A DNA stretch of 64,000 nt from DATKDF01 sp963752045 (GTDB lineage: Bacteria > Acidobacteriota > Vicinamibacteria > Vicinamibacterales > SCN-69-37). The notes below the pieces were generated by a model. It saw only the letters and a program-made list of their open reading frames with translations. It was not told the DNA's origin and did no database searches. Positions within the stretch are counted from its first letter, which is position 1. Every line of letters starts with the position of its first letter. A program made the translations under genes and the position numbers. Positions 10,006-19,078 of this stretch are shown here, one piece after another. The stretch covers positions 120,889-184,888 of the forward strand of contig CAVVWN010000003.1 of NCBI GenBank assembly GCA_963752045.1. The letters run 5' to 3'.

Positions 10006-10751
10006 GCCCCGCCCCCGCCGCCGCCCACCCGCAGATCGACGAGCACCCGCAGGCGCGGGTACAACAGCTCGGCAATGACTCTGGCGCCCGCCGCGTTCGG
10101 ATGAATGCCGTCGGCCTGGTTCAGGGCGGGATTTGCGGCGACGCCCTCGAGCAGAAACGGCACGAACTCGATTCCGTCGCCGTAGCCCACGGCGAGATCG
10201 ATGAACAGCTGCCGGAACGCCAGCTGATAGTCCGGTCCGAGGTTGGTGGGCGCCTGCATGCCGGCCAGCAGCACGTCGAGCCCGGCGGCCCTCGCCGCGT
10301 CGATGATCGCCTGGAGGTTCTCGCGCGTCTGCAGGGTGGTCAGGCCCCGAAGTGCGTCGTTGCCGCCCAGCGCCACGACGAGGATCCGTACATCCGGTTC
10401 GAAGAGCGTGTCCACCCGGCGCAGCCCGCCGGCCGTCGTATCGCCGCTCACGCCGGCGTTGATCACGCGCACCTCCGGGTACCCTTCGTCGAGGAACATC
10501 TCGCCGATGAGCGCCGGGTACGCCTCCTCCGTCATCAGACCGAAGCCCGCCGTCAGGCTGTCACCGAGAAACGCGATGCCGACCGAACCGCCAGCCGTTG
10601 GCCCCGCTGGCGCGGTCGCGTCCATCACGCTCGGCTCGCCCTCGGGCGGTGGCGCGGGCAAGCTGCACGACAGGCCCCTCAGCGAACACGCCGAGAGCAT
10701 CAGGAGGGCAAGGGCGCCAAGGGCCGCACGTCTGGACGTCATCGATCTCAT
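10002..10751 (-). CDS. GDSL-family esterase/lysophospholipase, TesA-like lipoprotein
   Basis: A 249-residue SGNH hydrolase. Block I is GDSLTAGFGL, block III is GGNDALRGL, and the catalytic Asp-His pair is in ADGIHPNAAG. The N-terminus (MTSRRAALGALALLMLSAC) is a lipoprotein signal, so it is anchored in the envelope. In enterobacteria tesA is divergent from ybbAP. Here all three point the same way and are joined by start-stop overlaps, which strengthens the idea that the transporter and esterase work on the same lipid or ester. Confidence 0.9.
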
Positions 10752-11005
10752 TGTACCCAGTGCCCGGCGTCGAGCCTGGCCAGCTGTGCGTCGAGCGCGT
10801 CAAGTGCCGATTCGAGCATGGCGCGATGAGCCGGGACCGTCGCGCGCGCGAGATCGGCGGCCGCGCGCGCCCGGGCAATCTCGACGGTGCGGCGCTCGGC
10901 CGCCCGGCGCGCGTCGTCGGCCGAGACACGAAGTCGGGGAGCGCGGGCTCGCTCCCGGTCGTCCTGTTGCGATTCAACCGACTTGCTCTCCCAGCCGCGT
11001 GCCAT
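10748..11005 (-). CDS. Small conserved protein starting MARGWESKSVE
   Basis: An 85-residue protein read from ATG 11005 to a TGA that overlaps the esterase start (ATGA). It opens with MARGWESKSVESQQDDR, then a helical Ala/Arg/Glu/Leu-rich stretch, ending in LDALDAQLARLDAGHWVQ. The opening is one I recall from small acidobacterial proteins without assigned function. The exact start-stop coupling to the esterase argues that it is a real gene heading the operon. The predicted form is a coiled coil. No ligand motif is visible. Confidence 0.7.
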   Translation of the reverse strand: MARGWESKSVESQQDDRERARAPRLRVSADDARRAAERRTVEIARARAAADLARATVPAHRAMLESALDALDAQLARLDAGHWVQ

Positions 11006-11023
11006 AATCCCGGTCCGCTCATT

Positions 11024-12346
11024 ATGACCTTCAAACGCGCGCTTGGTCCGTTTGACGCCACGATGGTCGTCATCGGCGGCATCATCGGCGCCGGCATCTT
11101 CATCAATCCGTATCTGGTCGCCCGCACGCTCGACTCGCCGACGCTGGTACTGGCAGCCTGGGCGACGGGCGGAGCGGTGGCGCTCATCGGCGCGTTCGCC
11201 TACGCCGAGCTCGGTCGCCGGCTGCCGAAGGCCGGCGGCCAGTACGTGTACCTCTCCGAGGCGTGGCACCCGCTCGCCGGGTTCCTGTACGGGTGGGCGC
11301 TCCTGCTCCTCATCGAGACCGGCGCCATGGCGGCCGTGGCCATCACGTTCTCCGAATACGCGCTACGGCTGGTTGGCCAGAGCGGCGCCTCATCCCGCCC
11401 GCTCGCCGTCGCCGCGATCGTGCTGCTCTCGGTGGTCAACTACGTCGGCGTCACACCGGGCAGCCGCGTGCTCAACGTGTTCGTCGTCCTGAAGGTCGCG
11501 GCGCTTGCGGCGCTGATCCTCTTCGCGTGGTGGACGCCGGCCGTGCCCGGCTGGCTGTCGGCCGGACGACTCGACGCCACGCCGAGCGGACCCACCGCGT
11601 TCGGGGCCGCGCTCATCCCCATCCTCTTCGCCTACGGCGGCTGGCAGACCGCCAACTACCTGGCCGAGGAGATGCGCGATCCCCGCCGCCACCTCCCCTG
11701 GAGTCTCATCGCGGGCACCGGCGTCGTCGTGATCGTGTACGTGCTGATCAACGTCGCCTACCTCAGGACGCTCGGCCTCGACGGACTGGCCGCGACGACG
11801 ACGCCGGCCGCTGACGCGGCCGGCCGGTGGCTCGGCGCACACGGCGGGCGCTTCGTCGCCGCCGCCATTGCCATCTCGACGTTCGGGTTCCTCAATCACG
11901 CGATCCTCGCCCCCACGCGCGTCTACTACGCGATGGCCGCCGACCGCGCGTTCATCCCGGCGCTCGGCCGGTTGCATCCCCGCTATCGCACGCCCGGCGC
12001 CGCCATCATCGTGCAGTCAGCCTGGGCCATCCTGCTCGCGCTCACCGGGACCTACGGCGACCTGCTCGACACGGTCGTCTTCGCCGACTGGATCTTCTTC
12101 GGCCTGACGGTGGCGGGGTTGTTCGTGCTCCGTCCGCGTGACGGCGACGGCGACGGATACCGAATGCCGGGCTACCCCTGGTTGCCGGGACTCTTCGTCG
12201 CGGTGGCCGTCGCCGTGGTCGCGAGCTCCATCTACGCGGCCCCGATGCGCTCGGCCGTCGGCGCAGGCCTGATGCTCCTTGGCGTTCCCGTGTTCTACTG
12301 GTTCCGGCGGTCGGGCCGGACGCCGACTGCAACCGGCGCGCGCTGA
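11024..12346 (+). CDS. APC-superfamily amino acid permease
   Basis: A 440-residue transporter with about twelve membrane helices. It starts at ATG 11024 with the family signature in helix 1, VVIGGIIGAGIFINPYLVA. Helix 3-4 contains YAELGRRLPKAGGQYVYLSE, the typical APC loop. Helix 6 has PILFAYGGWQTANYLAEEMRDP. It starts only 18 bases from the divergent small gene on the other strand and is followed one base later by an aminotransferase gene, suggesting uptake and use of an amino acid. The substrate is not predictable. Confidence 0.9.
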   Translation: MTFKRALGPFDATMVVIGGIIGAGIFINPYLVARTLDSPTLVLAAWATGGAVALIGAFAYAELGRRLPKAGGQYVYLSEAWHPLAGFLYGWALLLLIETGAMAAVAITFSEYALRLVGQSGASSRPLAVAAIVLLSVVNYVGVTPGSRVLNVFVVLKVAALAALILFAWWTPAVPGWLSAGRLDATPSGPTAFGAALIPILFAYGGWQTANYLAEEMRDPRRHLPWSLIAGTGVVVIVYVLINVAYLRTLGLDGLAATTTPAADAAGRWLGAHGGRFVAAAIAISTFGFLNHAILAPTRVYYAMAADRAFIPALGRLHPRYRTPGAAIIVQSAWAILLALTGTYGDLLDTVVFADWIFFGLTVAGLFVLRPRDGDGDGYRMPGYPWLPGLFVAVAVAVVASSIYAAPMRSAVGAGLMLLGVPVFYWFRRSGRTPTATGAR

Positions 12347-12347
12347 C

Positions 12348-13437
12348 ATGCTCGAGTCTCCCCTCGCCCCGTACCTGCTCTGGGCCAAGAGCCGCGAGCC
12401 GGCGCCGTTCGACCTGGCGGGCAGCAACCTGCTGCCGTGCTCGATCGACGACCTGCCAGGTGCCCGGGGCGCGCTCGACATCACGGCCCCGAATGACAAC
12501 GGCTACGCGCCGCTCGTCGAGTCGATTGCGGCACACTACGGCATCGACCCGGTGAGAATCGTGCCCGCGTCCGGGTGCAGCGGCGCGAATTTCGTGACCG
12601 TCGCCGCGCTCGTCGGCGCCGGCGACGACGTCCTCGTCGAGCGGCCGGGTTACGACCCGCTCGTCGCCGCGTGCCGGCTGATGGGCGCGCGCGTGCGTCG
12701 TTTCGATCGCCGCTTCGAACGAAGGCTACGCGCTGAACATCGAGACCATCCGCGCCGAGCTCTTGCCGAACACCAGACTCGTCGTCGTGACGACGCCGCA
12801 CAATCCGTCGGCCGCCCGCATCGACCTGGCGGCGCTCGAAGAGCTGGGTGACCTGATGTCGTCCCGGGGTTGGGTGCTCGTCGACGAGGTCTACCTCGAT
12901 GCGGCCAACGTCGTGGCCGGCCAGCCGGCCACGACGGGCTCGGCGGCCCGGCTCGACGGCCCCTTCGTGGTCACGAGCAGCCTGACGAAGTCCTACGGAC
13001 TCGCCGGACTGAAGTGCGGCTGGTCGATCGCTTCCGCCAACAATGCCGAGCGGCTACGGCGCACGCGTGACGTCGTCGAGAATGCGGGCAGCGCGCCGGC
13101 AGACCGGCTGGGCGCACACGCGTTCACACAACTCCCGGCCCTGGCCGAACGCGCGCGCGACATCGTTCGCCGGAACATCGCCGCGGCCAGAGATTTGACC
13201 ACCCGCCACGCGGAGCTCGAGCTGGCGGTTCCGATCGAGGCGTCCATCATGTTTCCGCGAGTCCGGGGCATCGCCGACGCCGACCGGTTTGCCGATCGCC
13301 TGCTCTCCGACGAGGGCGTGGCGGTCGCCCCCGGCAGTTTCTTCGGTGCGCCGTCGAACGTCCGCATCAGCCTGGCCGGCCATCCCGACCTCGTCGGGGC
13401 CGGACTCGAACGGCTGTCACGTTTCCTGGCGCGGTAG
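12348..13437 (+). CDS. PLP-dependent aminotransferase, fold type I (one frameshift)
   Basis: After removal of one extra base near 12720 the gene encodes 362 residues. The N-terminal frame ends in RRFDRRF and the second frame resumes with EGYALNIETIRAEL. Family features are NGYAPLVESIA, the substrate-pocket TTPHNPSAA, the aspartate in VLVDEVYLDA and the PLP lysine in SSLTKSYGLAGLKCGW. The C-terminal domain continues to the TAG at 13437. It follows the APC permease by one base. Class I/II transaminase activity on an amino acid is likely. The frameshift could be a sequence error, since both halves are fully conserved. Confidence 0.82.
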
Positions 13438-13449
13438 TACGCTCATCCT

Positions 13450-14703
13450 GTGCTGGTCGACTGGCCTGCCCTGTGGAACCTGACGATCGCGACGGTTGGC
13501 GGCCTTGCCGTCGGCATCGAGCGCCAGTGGAGCGGGCACGCGGCCGGCCCCGAAGCCCGCTTTGCGGGCCTGCGGACGTTCACGATGCTCGGGCTGGTGG
13601 CCGGCGTGAGCGGCTGGCTCTGGACCGAAGGGCTCGAAGGCCCGGCCGCCGTGCTCCTCGCCGGTATCGGCGCGCTCGTCGTGGCGGCCTACGTGGCGGC
13701 GAGCCGGCACGACGTCGACGGCACGACCGAAGTGGCGGCCTTCGTGGTGCTCTCGGCCGGCGCGCTGGCCGGGGCCGACTACGCCCACCTCGCGTCGGGC
13801 ATCATCGCGCTCACGCTGATGTTGCTCGTCGAAAAGAAGAGCCTGCACGGGCTCGTGTCGAAGCTGGACCTGGTGGAAGTTCGAGCCGGGGCTCGGTTTG
13901 CGGTCATGGCCGTGGTCGTGCTGCCGCTCCTGCCTGAGGGCCCGTTCGGTCCATGGGGCGGCGTCCGGCCGCGACTGCTGTGGGCGCTGGTGCTCTTCTT
14001 CTCAGGGCTCAGTTTCGTCGGCTATCTCGCCCGCCGGGCGCTTGGCCCCAGGCGTGGCTACGCGGCCGCCGGACTGGCCGGCGGCCTGGTCTCGTCGACG
14101 TCGACCACGCTGACCTTCTCGCGGTTGAGCCGCGACCGCCGGAGCCTCGACGACGCGCTCGCGGCCGGCACGATCGGCGCGAACGTCGTACTTTTTCCAC
14201 GGGTGCTGTTCGCCACGGCCGTGCTGGCGCCGGCGGTCGCGGCCTGGCTCTGGCCGCTGCTCCTGCCGCCGGCCCTCATCGGCGCGCTGCTCTTCCTGCG
14301 CGGCATTCGGCAGACGGATGGCGCCGGACACGCCGACGTCGAGACCAACCCATTGCAGCTCGGGTCGGCCCTGCAGATGGCGGCCTTCTTCCAGTTGGTG
14401 CTGTTCTCCGTCTCGGCGGCCACGAACTGGTTCGGGGAGCAGGGCCTGTTCGGATCGGCGGTGGTGCTCGGGCTGGCCGACGTCGATGCCCTGACCGTAT
14501 CGATGGCGCAGATGGCCCGGGACGGCACCACCGCCCCGGCCATCGCGGCCACCGCCATCGGCATCGGCGTGCTCTCGAACACCTGCGTCAAGCTCACGAT
14601 CGCCGCCGTCGTCGGCCGGGGTCGATTCCGGCTGCTCACGGCCATCGGGCTGGCGTCGATGGCCGTCGCGCTCGGCGCCACGCTTCTCTGGTCGGCGCGG
14701 TAG
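13450..14703 (+). CDS. MgtC/SapB plus DUF4010 membrane protein
   Basis: A 417-residue integral membrane protein from GTG 13450. The first 150 residues resemble MgtC/SapB (NLTIATVGGLAVGIERQWSG, FAGLRTFTMLGLVAG). The rest matches DUF4010-type proteins (GYAAAGLAGGLVSSTSTTLT, GIGVLSNTCVKLTIA). About twelve hydrophobic segments are visible. MgtC-family members are linked to magnesium limitation or membrane homeostasis, but the role of the two-domain form is not known to me. It follows the aminotransferase by 12 bases. Confidence 0.82.
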   Translation: MLVDWPALWNLTIATVGGLAVGIERQWSGHAAGPEARFAGLRTFTMLGLVAGVSGWLWTEGLEGPAAVLLAGIGALVVAAYVAASRHDVDGTTEVAAFVVLSAGALAGADYAHLASGIIALTLMLLVEKKSLHGLVSKLDLVEVRAGARFAVMAVVVLPLLPEGPFGPWGGVRPRLLWALVLFFSGLSFVGYLARRALGPRRGYAAAGLAGGLVSSTSTTLTFSRLSRDRRSLDDALAAGTIGANVVLFPRVLFATAVLAPAVAAWLWPLLLPPALIGALLFLRGIRQTDGAGHADVETNPLQLGSALQMAAFFQLVLFSVSAATNWFGEQGLFGSAVVLGLADVDALTVSMAQMARDGTTAPAIAATAIGIGVLSNTCVKLTIAAVVGRGRFRLLTAIGLASMAVALGATLLWSAR

Positions 14704-14711
14704 CTCAGACC

Positions 14712-15575
14712 CTATTCTCCAGGTCTCGCCAGCGGACGGCCGGCCGCACCGGCGAACCGGTCCCGGAAGGTCACGAGCGTCCGTTCCATCGATTCTTCTG
14801 CCGTGCTGCGAATGAGCGGCCCCACGAGCAGACGAAACACGGACGGAATGTCGCGGCTCAGGCTCACCGACTCGCACTCGGCAATGACGCCGCCCGGCAC
14901 CTGCTCGTAGCGCCAGTAGGCGTTCCAGCGCCAGAGAAAGCCGCGGTCTTCTCCGGGCCGCAGCTCGCGTTCGGTCGGCGTGTTCGCGTTCTCGACCTCG
15001 GCGATGCGCGTGGCCGTGCTTCGGCTCGCGGCCCTCTCCGTCCCGTGGCGCTCGAAGCGGACGAGGTGTTCGGTGTTGTAGACCACGGTCACGAACTTCT
15101 TGCGCTGCACCCGCAGGAAGATCCGTGTGCCGTCGGGTGTGCGGGAGAGCACCTTCGATTCGAGCACATCTTCCTGCCTGCCGCCCGGCGCACCCGTGCC
15201 GAGCTCCTCGAGCATGCGATCGAGCGAGGCTCCGGGGATGAACACCGCGCCACGCCAGTGATGCAGCATGGCCGACGGCACGTCGATGCCGTCGCCGTCG
15301 CTACCAACGGTCTCGATCTCATCGACGAGGATCCGGCCGGAGGTCAGTGCCCGCCGGCGCGCGGCCGCATCAGGCTGGAGGTCGGTGGCCAGGAACCGGC
15401 CGCCCTTTCCGACCTCGCCGGCAATCCGACGCTCGGTGGCATCCACGTACACGGTCCATGCCGCCACCGACTCCGGCCTGAGCGCCGCTGCCCCGAGCGC
15501 CGTCGATCCGGCAAATGAGACGGCCAGTACCGTGTGGACGAGTCCCGGTGAGAAACGAAAGACAGTTGATGCCAC
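14712..15575 (-). CDS. Exported protein of unknown function (lipid-binding-like)
   Basis: A 287-residue protein. I place the start at GTG 15575 because AAAGGAGG lies at 15581-15588, and the sequence then opens with a signal-like stretch (GLVHTVLAVSFAGSTALGAA). The mature part contains paired segments such as GKGGRFLATDLQPDA and RWNAYWRYEQVPGGVIAECES that recall START/SRPBCC-like cavity proteins. This is a weak resemblance. It is divergent from the phosphatidyltransferase gene, and their leaders share a mirrored 17-bp element. Confidence 0.65.
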   Translation of the reverse strand: MASTVFRFSPGLVHTVLAVSFAGSTALGAAALRPESVAAWTVYVDATERRIAGEVGKGGRFLATDLQPDAAARRRALTSGRILVDEIETVGSDGDGIDVPSAMLHHWRGAVFIPGASLDRMLEELGTGAPGGRQEDVLESKVLSRTPDGTRIFLRVQRKKFVTVVYNTEHLVRFERHGTERAASRSTATRIAEVENANTPTERELRPGEDRGFLWRWNAYWRYEQVPGGVIAECESVSLSRDIPSVFRLLVGPLIRSTAEESMERTLVTFRDRFAGAAGRPLARPGE

Positions 15576-15593
15576 AAGCCCTCCTTTCAAGGG

Positions 15594-15678
15594 TCACCAG
15601 GGAATGCGCAAGTGCGGCCAGAACCGGCTCACGTGTGGGCTGAGCCCGACCGCCGCCGTCCTGCGCATTACCTGGTGA
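15594..15678. repeat. 17-bp inverted repeat in the divergent leader region
   Basis: TCACCAGGGAATGCGCA at 15594-15610 and TGCGCATTACCTGGTGA at 15662-15678 are reverse complements at 16 of 17 positions, separated by 51 bases. Each arm lies just upstream of the ribosome binding site of one of the two divergent genes, in the same orientation relative to that gene. It may be a shared operator or a duplicated leader element. Confidence 0.6.
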
Positions 15679-15691
15679 AGGAGATAACGCG

Positions 15692-16408
15692 ATGGAAACG
15701 GCACTTGTGGCAGGCGGCACGAAGCGACACGAATTCAAGGACGCGACCCGGGTACTGACGAGTGTCCTGGCCCCGATCGAGAAGCGCACCCTCGTCTGGC
15801 TCGCGCATCGGATGCCGGCCCGAATCAACTCCGATCACCTGACGGCGCTCGCGCTCCTCGCCATGCTCGGGGCTGGTCTCTCGTTCTGGATGGGCAGCGT
15901 CACGCCGGTCGGCCTGGTGCTGGTGGTGTTCTTCCTGGCCGTCAATTGGTTCGGCGACAGCCTGGACGGCACCCTGGCGCGCGTCAGGCAGCATCAGCGG
16001 CCCCGATATGGCTTCTACGTGGACCATGTTGTCGACGCGGTGGGCACGCTCTTCCTCTTCGGCGGCATGGCTCTTTCGGGGTTCATGAGTCCGCCGGTGG
16101 CGATGGCGCTTCTGGTCGCTTATTTCCTGCTCACGATTGAAGTCGGCCTGGCCACGCACAGCCTGGGGACGTTCAAGATCAGCCACTTCATGATGGGCCC
16201 GACCGAGTTGCGCATCCTGCTCGCGATCGGCGCGCTCGTGCTCATCGTCCATCCGAACGCGACGATCTTCGGGCGCACGTTCCTGCTCTTCGACGTTGGA
16301 GGCGTAATCGCGGTGGCCGGACTGCTCGTGACCTTCACGCGGTCGGCGCTCCAGAACACGTTCACCCTCTACCGCGCGGAGCCGATTCCCGGCCGGGAGC
16401 GTCGGTAG
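15692..16408 (+). CDS. CDP-alcohol phosphatidyltransferase family enzyme
   Basis: A 238-residue membrane enzyme that would condense a CDP-linked lipid or alcohol with a second alcohol, as in phospholipid synthesis. The family signature D-x2-DG-x2-AR-x8-G-x3-D-x3-D is fully present: DSLDGTLARV, then GFYVDHVVD. Several membrane helices follow. The start ATG at 15692 is preceded by GAAGGAGATAACGCG. The acceptor alcohol cannot be told from the sequence. The N-terminal extension of about 35 residues before the first helix is charged. Confidence 0.88.
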   Translation: METALVAGGTKRHEFKDATRVLTSVLAPIEKRTLVWLAHRMPARINSDHLTALALLAMLGAGLSFWMGSVTPVGLVLVVFFLAVNWFGDSLDGTLARVRQHQRPRYGFYVDHVVDAVGTLFLFGGMALSGFMSPPVAMALLVAYFLLTIEVGLATHSLGTFKISHFMMGPTELRILLAIGALVLIVHPNATIFGRTFLLFDVGGVIAVAGLLVTFTRSALQNTFTLYRAEPIPGRERR

Positions 16409-16542
16409 CGTTCAGCCGCGACGCATGCGCAGGCGGCGGTCGGCGCGAGCCGGCCGCCGCCAGGCCTTCCGCGCATGCTAGGATACGGTTGGTCATACTC
16501 CGTGCCAGGTTCACACCCGGCATCCGGACGAAAGGAGGCCAC

Positions 16543-16977
16543 ATGAAGGTCGCCAAGATCGCTCAAATGCCGCCTCCAACGGTGCAGGCCGATTCGGCCG
16601 TCAAGGACGCCATTCCGATGATGAACAGCAGCTGCGGCTGCGGCGTGGCCGTGCTCGACGGCGACCGGTTCGTCGGCACGCTCTCGCGCGACGACGTGCT
16701 TCTCCGCGTCGCCACCCACGGCATGGACGTGAAGACGACAACGGTGCGCTCCGTCATGCACCCGCCGGTCGAGACCGTCACGGAAGAGACCGATGCCAAG
16801 GAGGCGCTCCGGAAGATGCACGCGCAAGGGCGCTGCTATCTCGGCGTCGTCGACGAGCACGGCGCCCTCAAGGGGTGGCTCGCCATCTGCGACCTCTTCA
16901 AGGAGCGCGAGGACGACCTCAGTCACCAGATGGACTCCATCGTGTCGTATCTGGCCGCTGATAATCCCGGCGGCTAG
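16543..16977 (+). CDS. Two-CBS-domain protein
   Basis: A 144-residue protein made almost only of two CBS domains (VAKIAQMPPPTVQADSAVKD and VRSVMHPPVETVTEETDAKE), which typically bind adenosine nucleotides and act as regulatory modules. The ATG at 16543 has an ideal AAAGGAGG at 16531-16538. A central SSCGCGVAVLDGDRFVGTLS replaces the usual linker and has two closely spaced cysteines. It ends three bases before the repeat array that precedes the 2-oxoacid oxidoreductase/Rnf cluster. Whether it senses energy state for that cluster is a guess from position. Confidence 0.85.
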   Translation: MKVAKIAQMPPPTVQADSAVKDAIPMMNSSCGCGVAVLDGDRFVGTLSRDDVLLRVATHGMDVKTTTVRSVMHPPVETVTEETDAKEALRKMHAQGRCYLGVVDEHGALKGWLAICDLFKEREDDLSHQMDSIVSYLAADNPGG

Positions 16978-16979
16978 CG

Positions 16980-17033
16980 CAGGATATTGCGCACACGCCT
17001 CAGGATATTGCCGCAGGTACTGCAGGATATTGC
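16980..17033. repeat. Three direct 11-bp repeats CAGGATATTGC, probable activator sites
   Basis: CAGGATATTGC occurs exactly at 16980-16990, 17001-17011 and 17023-17033, with periods of 21 and 22 bases, i.e. about two helical turns. The array ends 56 bases before a sigma-54-like -24 element, the usual place for enhancer-binding-protein sites. A 12-bp palindrome CCGACGCGTCGG lies between them at 17069-17080. Confidence 0.7.
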
Positions 17034-17088
17034 CCACCGGCCGGGCCCGTCACAACGCCGGAAACCGCCCGACGCGTCGGCCCGACGC

Positions 17089-17102
17089 GGCACTGTTCTT
17101 GC
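17089..17102 (+). promoter_or_regulatory. Sigma-54 type -24/-12 promoter
   Basis: GGCACTGTTCTTGC has GG and GC separated by exactly ten bases and matches the consensus TGGCAC-N5-TTGC except for C in place of the first T. A start site near 17114 would leave a leader of about 55 bases before the first gene at 17169. Sigma-54 promoters need an AAA+ activator, consistent with the upstream repeat array. No such activator gene is in the window. Confidence 0.65.
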
Positions 17103-17168
17103 GAAGGGCTGAGTTACGATCCGTTCAGAGGACCAGGGCGTTGCCTGTTGGGTCCCAGGGGGTGGGCA

Positions 17169-19078
17169 ATGGAAGAACAGGCGACCGCGACGGCGTCTGC
17201 CGTCGGCGCGGCGAGGCCATCAACCCTTCTCGTCAAGGAACACGTCGTCGAGATTGTCTCCGATTCCGGCGAAGGCGCTCAGAAATGCGGGCAGCTGTTC
17301 GGCCAGGTGTCCGCCAGGATGGGCAACGGCGTCTGGACCGTCGAAATCATCCCCGCCGAAATCGAACCGCCCGCCCGCACGCCTGAGGGCGCAAGCGGCA
17401 ATCGGATCCGCATCGCCACCACGCCCGGTCACCAACTGGGGCGACACGGCCGACGTCGTCATCGCCTTCAACGAGCAGGTGCTGCTCGCCCGCCACCGGC
17501 TGGGCGCGCTCTCGCCGAACGCGATCATCTTCGTCGAGAACATGTGGGCCAACGACGACGACGAAGACATCCGCCGGGCATGGGCCGAGGCGATGGCCGA
17601 GCTCGGCCGCGGCCGCCTATCGCATCGTCGAAGTGCCGATGGAGGAGCAGAGCCGGACCATCGTCGACAACCCGCGAAAGGGCAAGAACATGTTCGCCCT
17701 GGGGTTGCTCGCCTACGTCTACGACCGGGATCTCGCAGGTGCTCCGTGACGCGATCACCTTCCAGTTCCGGAAGAAGGCCAAGGAAGTGGCCGAGCGCAA
17801 CATCGCGCTGCTCGAACTGGGCTATCGGTGGGCCGACGAGCATCTCGACTTCCGTATCGAACGTGCCGACGCAGCAAGCCGACCGTCCGCTCGTGGTCAT
17901 GAACGGCAATCAGGCGCTGGGCCTCGGTGCGATTGCGTCGGGCATGGAGCTCTGCGCGATGTACCCGATCACGCCCGGCCACGTCCGTCTCGCACTATCT
18001 GGCCGACGTGTTCGAGAGCTACGGCGGCATCGTCCACCAGGCCGAGGACGAGATCGCCGCGGCCGGCGTCGCCATCGGCGCGTCGTATGCCGGAAAGGTG
18101 GCCTTCACGGTCACGTCGGGCCCCGGGCTCGCGCTCAAGACCGAGTTCATCGGCCTCGCGACGATGTCCGAGATTCCGCTCGTGGTGCTCGAAGTCCAGC
18201 GTGGCGGGCCGAGCACGGGACTCCCCACGAAGGTCGAGCAGTCGGATCTGCTGGCCGCCCTGTTCGGGCAGCCCGGCGACACACCCAAGGTGGTCTTGGC
18301 ACCAGCCACGATCGAGGAGTGCTTCCACCTCGTCATCACGGCCCGCCGGATCGCCGAGGCCTTCCGCTGCGTCGTGATCGTGCTCGTCGGACGCCAACCT
18401 GGCGACCGGCGTCCAGCCCTTCCCACGCCCGGAGCTCGATCCGCGCTGGCAGAGCGACCCGGTCGATCTCTCGCCCGGTCCCCGAAGGCGTCCGCCCGTT
18501 CGACTGGGATCCCGAGCTGGGCCTGTCCCGCCGATTCATCCCCGGACAGCCCGGCGGCATGCACACGCTCACGGGTCTCTCGCACGACGAGCGCAGCAAG
18601 GTGGCCTACGATCCCGGAGTCGCACGAGCGCGGCTGCGCGATGCGGAGCCGCAAACTGGCCGTGCTGCAGGAAACGCTGAAACGGCCGACGGTGTATGGC
18701 GATGCCACGGGCGACCTGCTCGTCGTCGGCTGGGGAAGCACGAAGGGCGCCATCGAGGAGGCGGTGGACCGCGCGCGCGACGAGGGCCTGCGCGTCTCGT
18801 CCCTGCACCTGACGTTCCTGTCGCCGCTGCCGTCCGGGCATCGGGGAGATCTTTGCACGGCTTCCGCAAGGTGACGACCGTCGAGATCAACTACAGCGAC
18901 CAGCGCGGCGACCCGCACATCACCGAAGAGAACCGACGACGCGGGCAGTTGTGCTGGATCCTGCGCGCGCACACGCTGGTGGACGTGGACTGCTGGACCC
19001 GGGTGCCGGGCCAGCCGCTCCGGCCCCGGCAAGATTCTCGAAGCCATCAAGTCCATGATGCCCGGAGGGGACGCATGA
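17169..19078 (+). CDS. korA: 2-oxoacid:ferredoxin oxidoreductase, gamma-alpha fusion (frameshifted sequence)
   Basis: Catalytic/core subunit that, with the beta subunit, oxidises a 2-oxoacid with CoA to acyl-CoA, CO2 and reduced ferredoxin. Following eleven single-base shifts, the corrected product is 632 residues. The gamma domain (about 1-215) includes TNWGDTADVVIAFNEQVL. The alpha domain includes GNQALGLGAIASGMELCAMY, then AEDEIAAAGVAIGASYAG and the KorA hallmark GPSTGLPTKVEQSDL. ATG 17169 follows AGGGGGTGGGCA. The stop overlaps korB (ATGA). The hallmark favours 2-oxoglutarate or a similar acid over pyruvate, but the substrate is not proven. The shifts sit between perfectly conserved segments, so sequence error is likely. 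Confidence 0.85.

Noticed and set aside
16980..17033. A short CRISPR array
   Set aside because: The repeats are only 11 bases with 10- to 11-base spacers and no cas genes; activator sites fit better.
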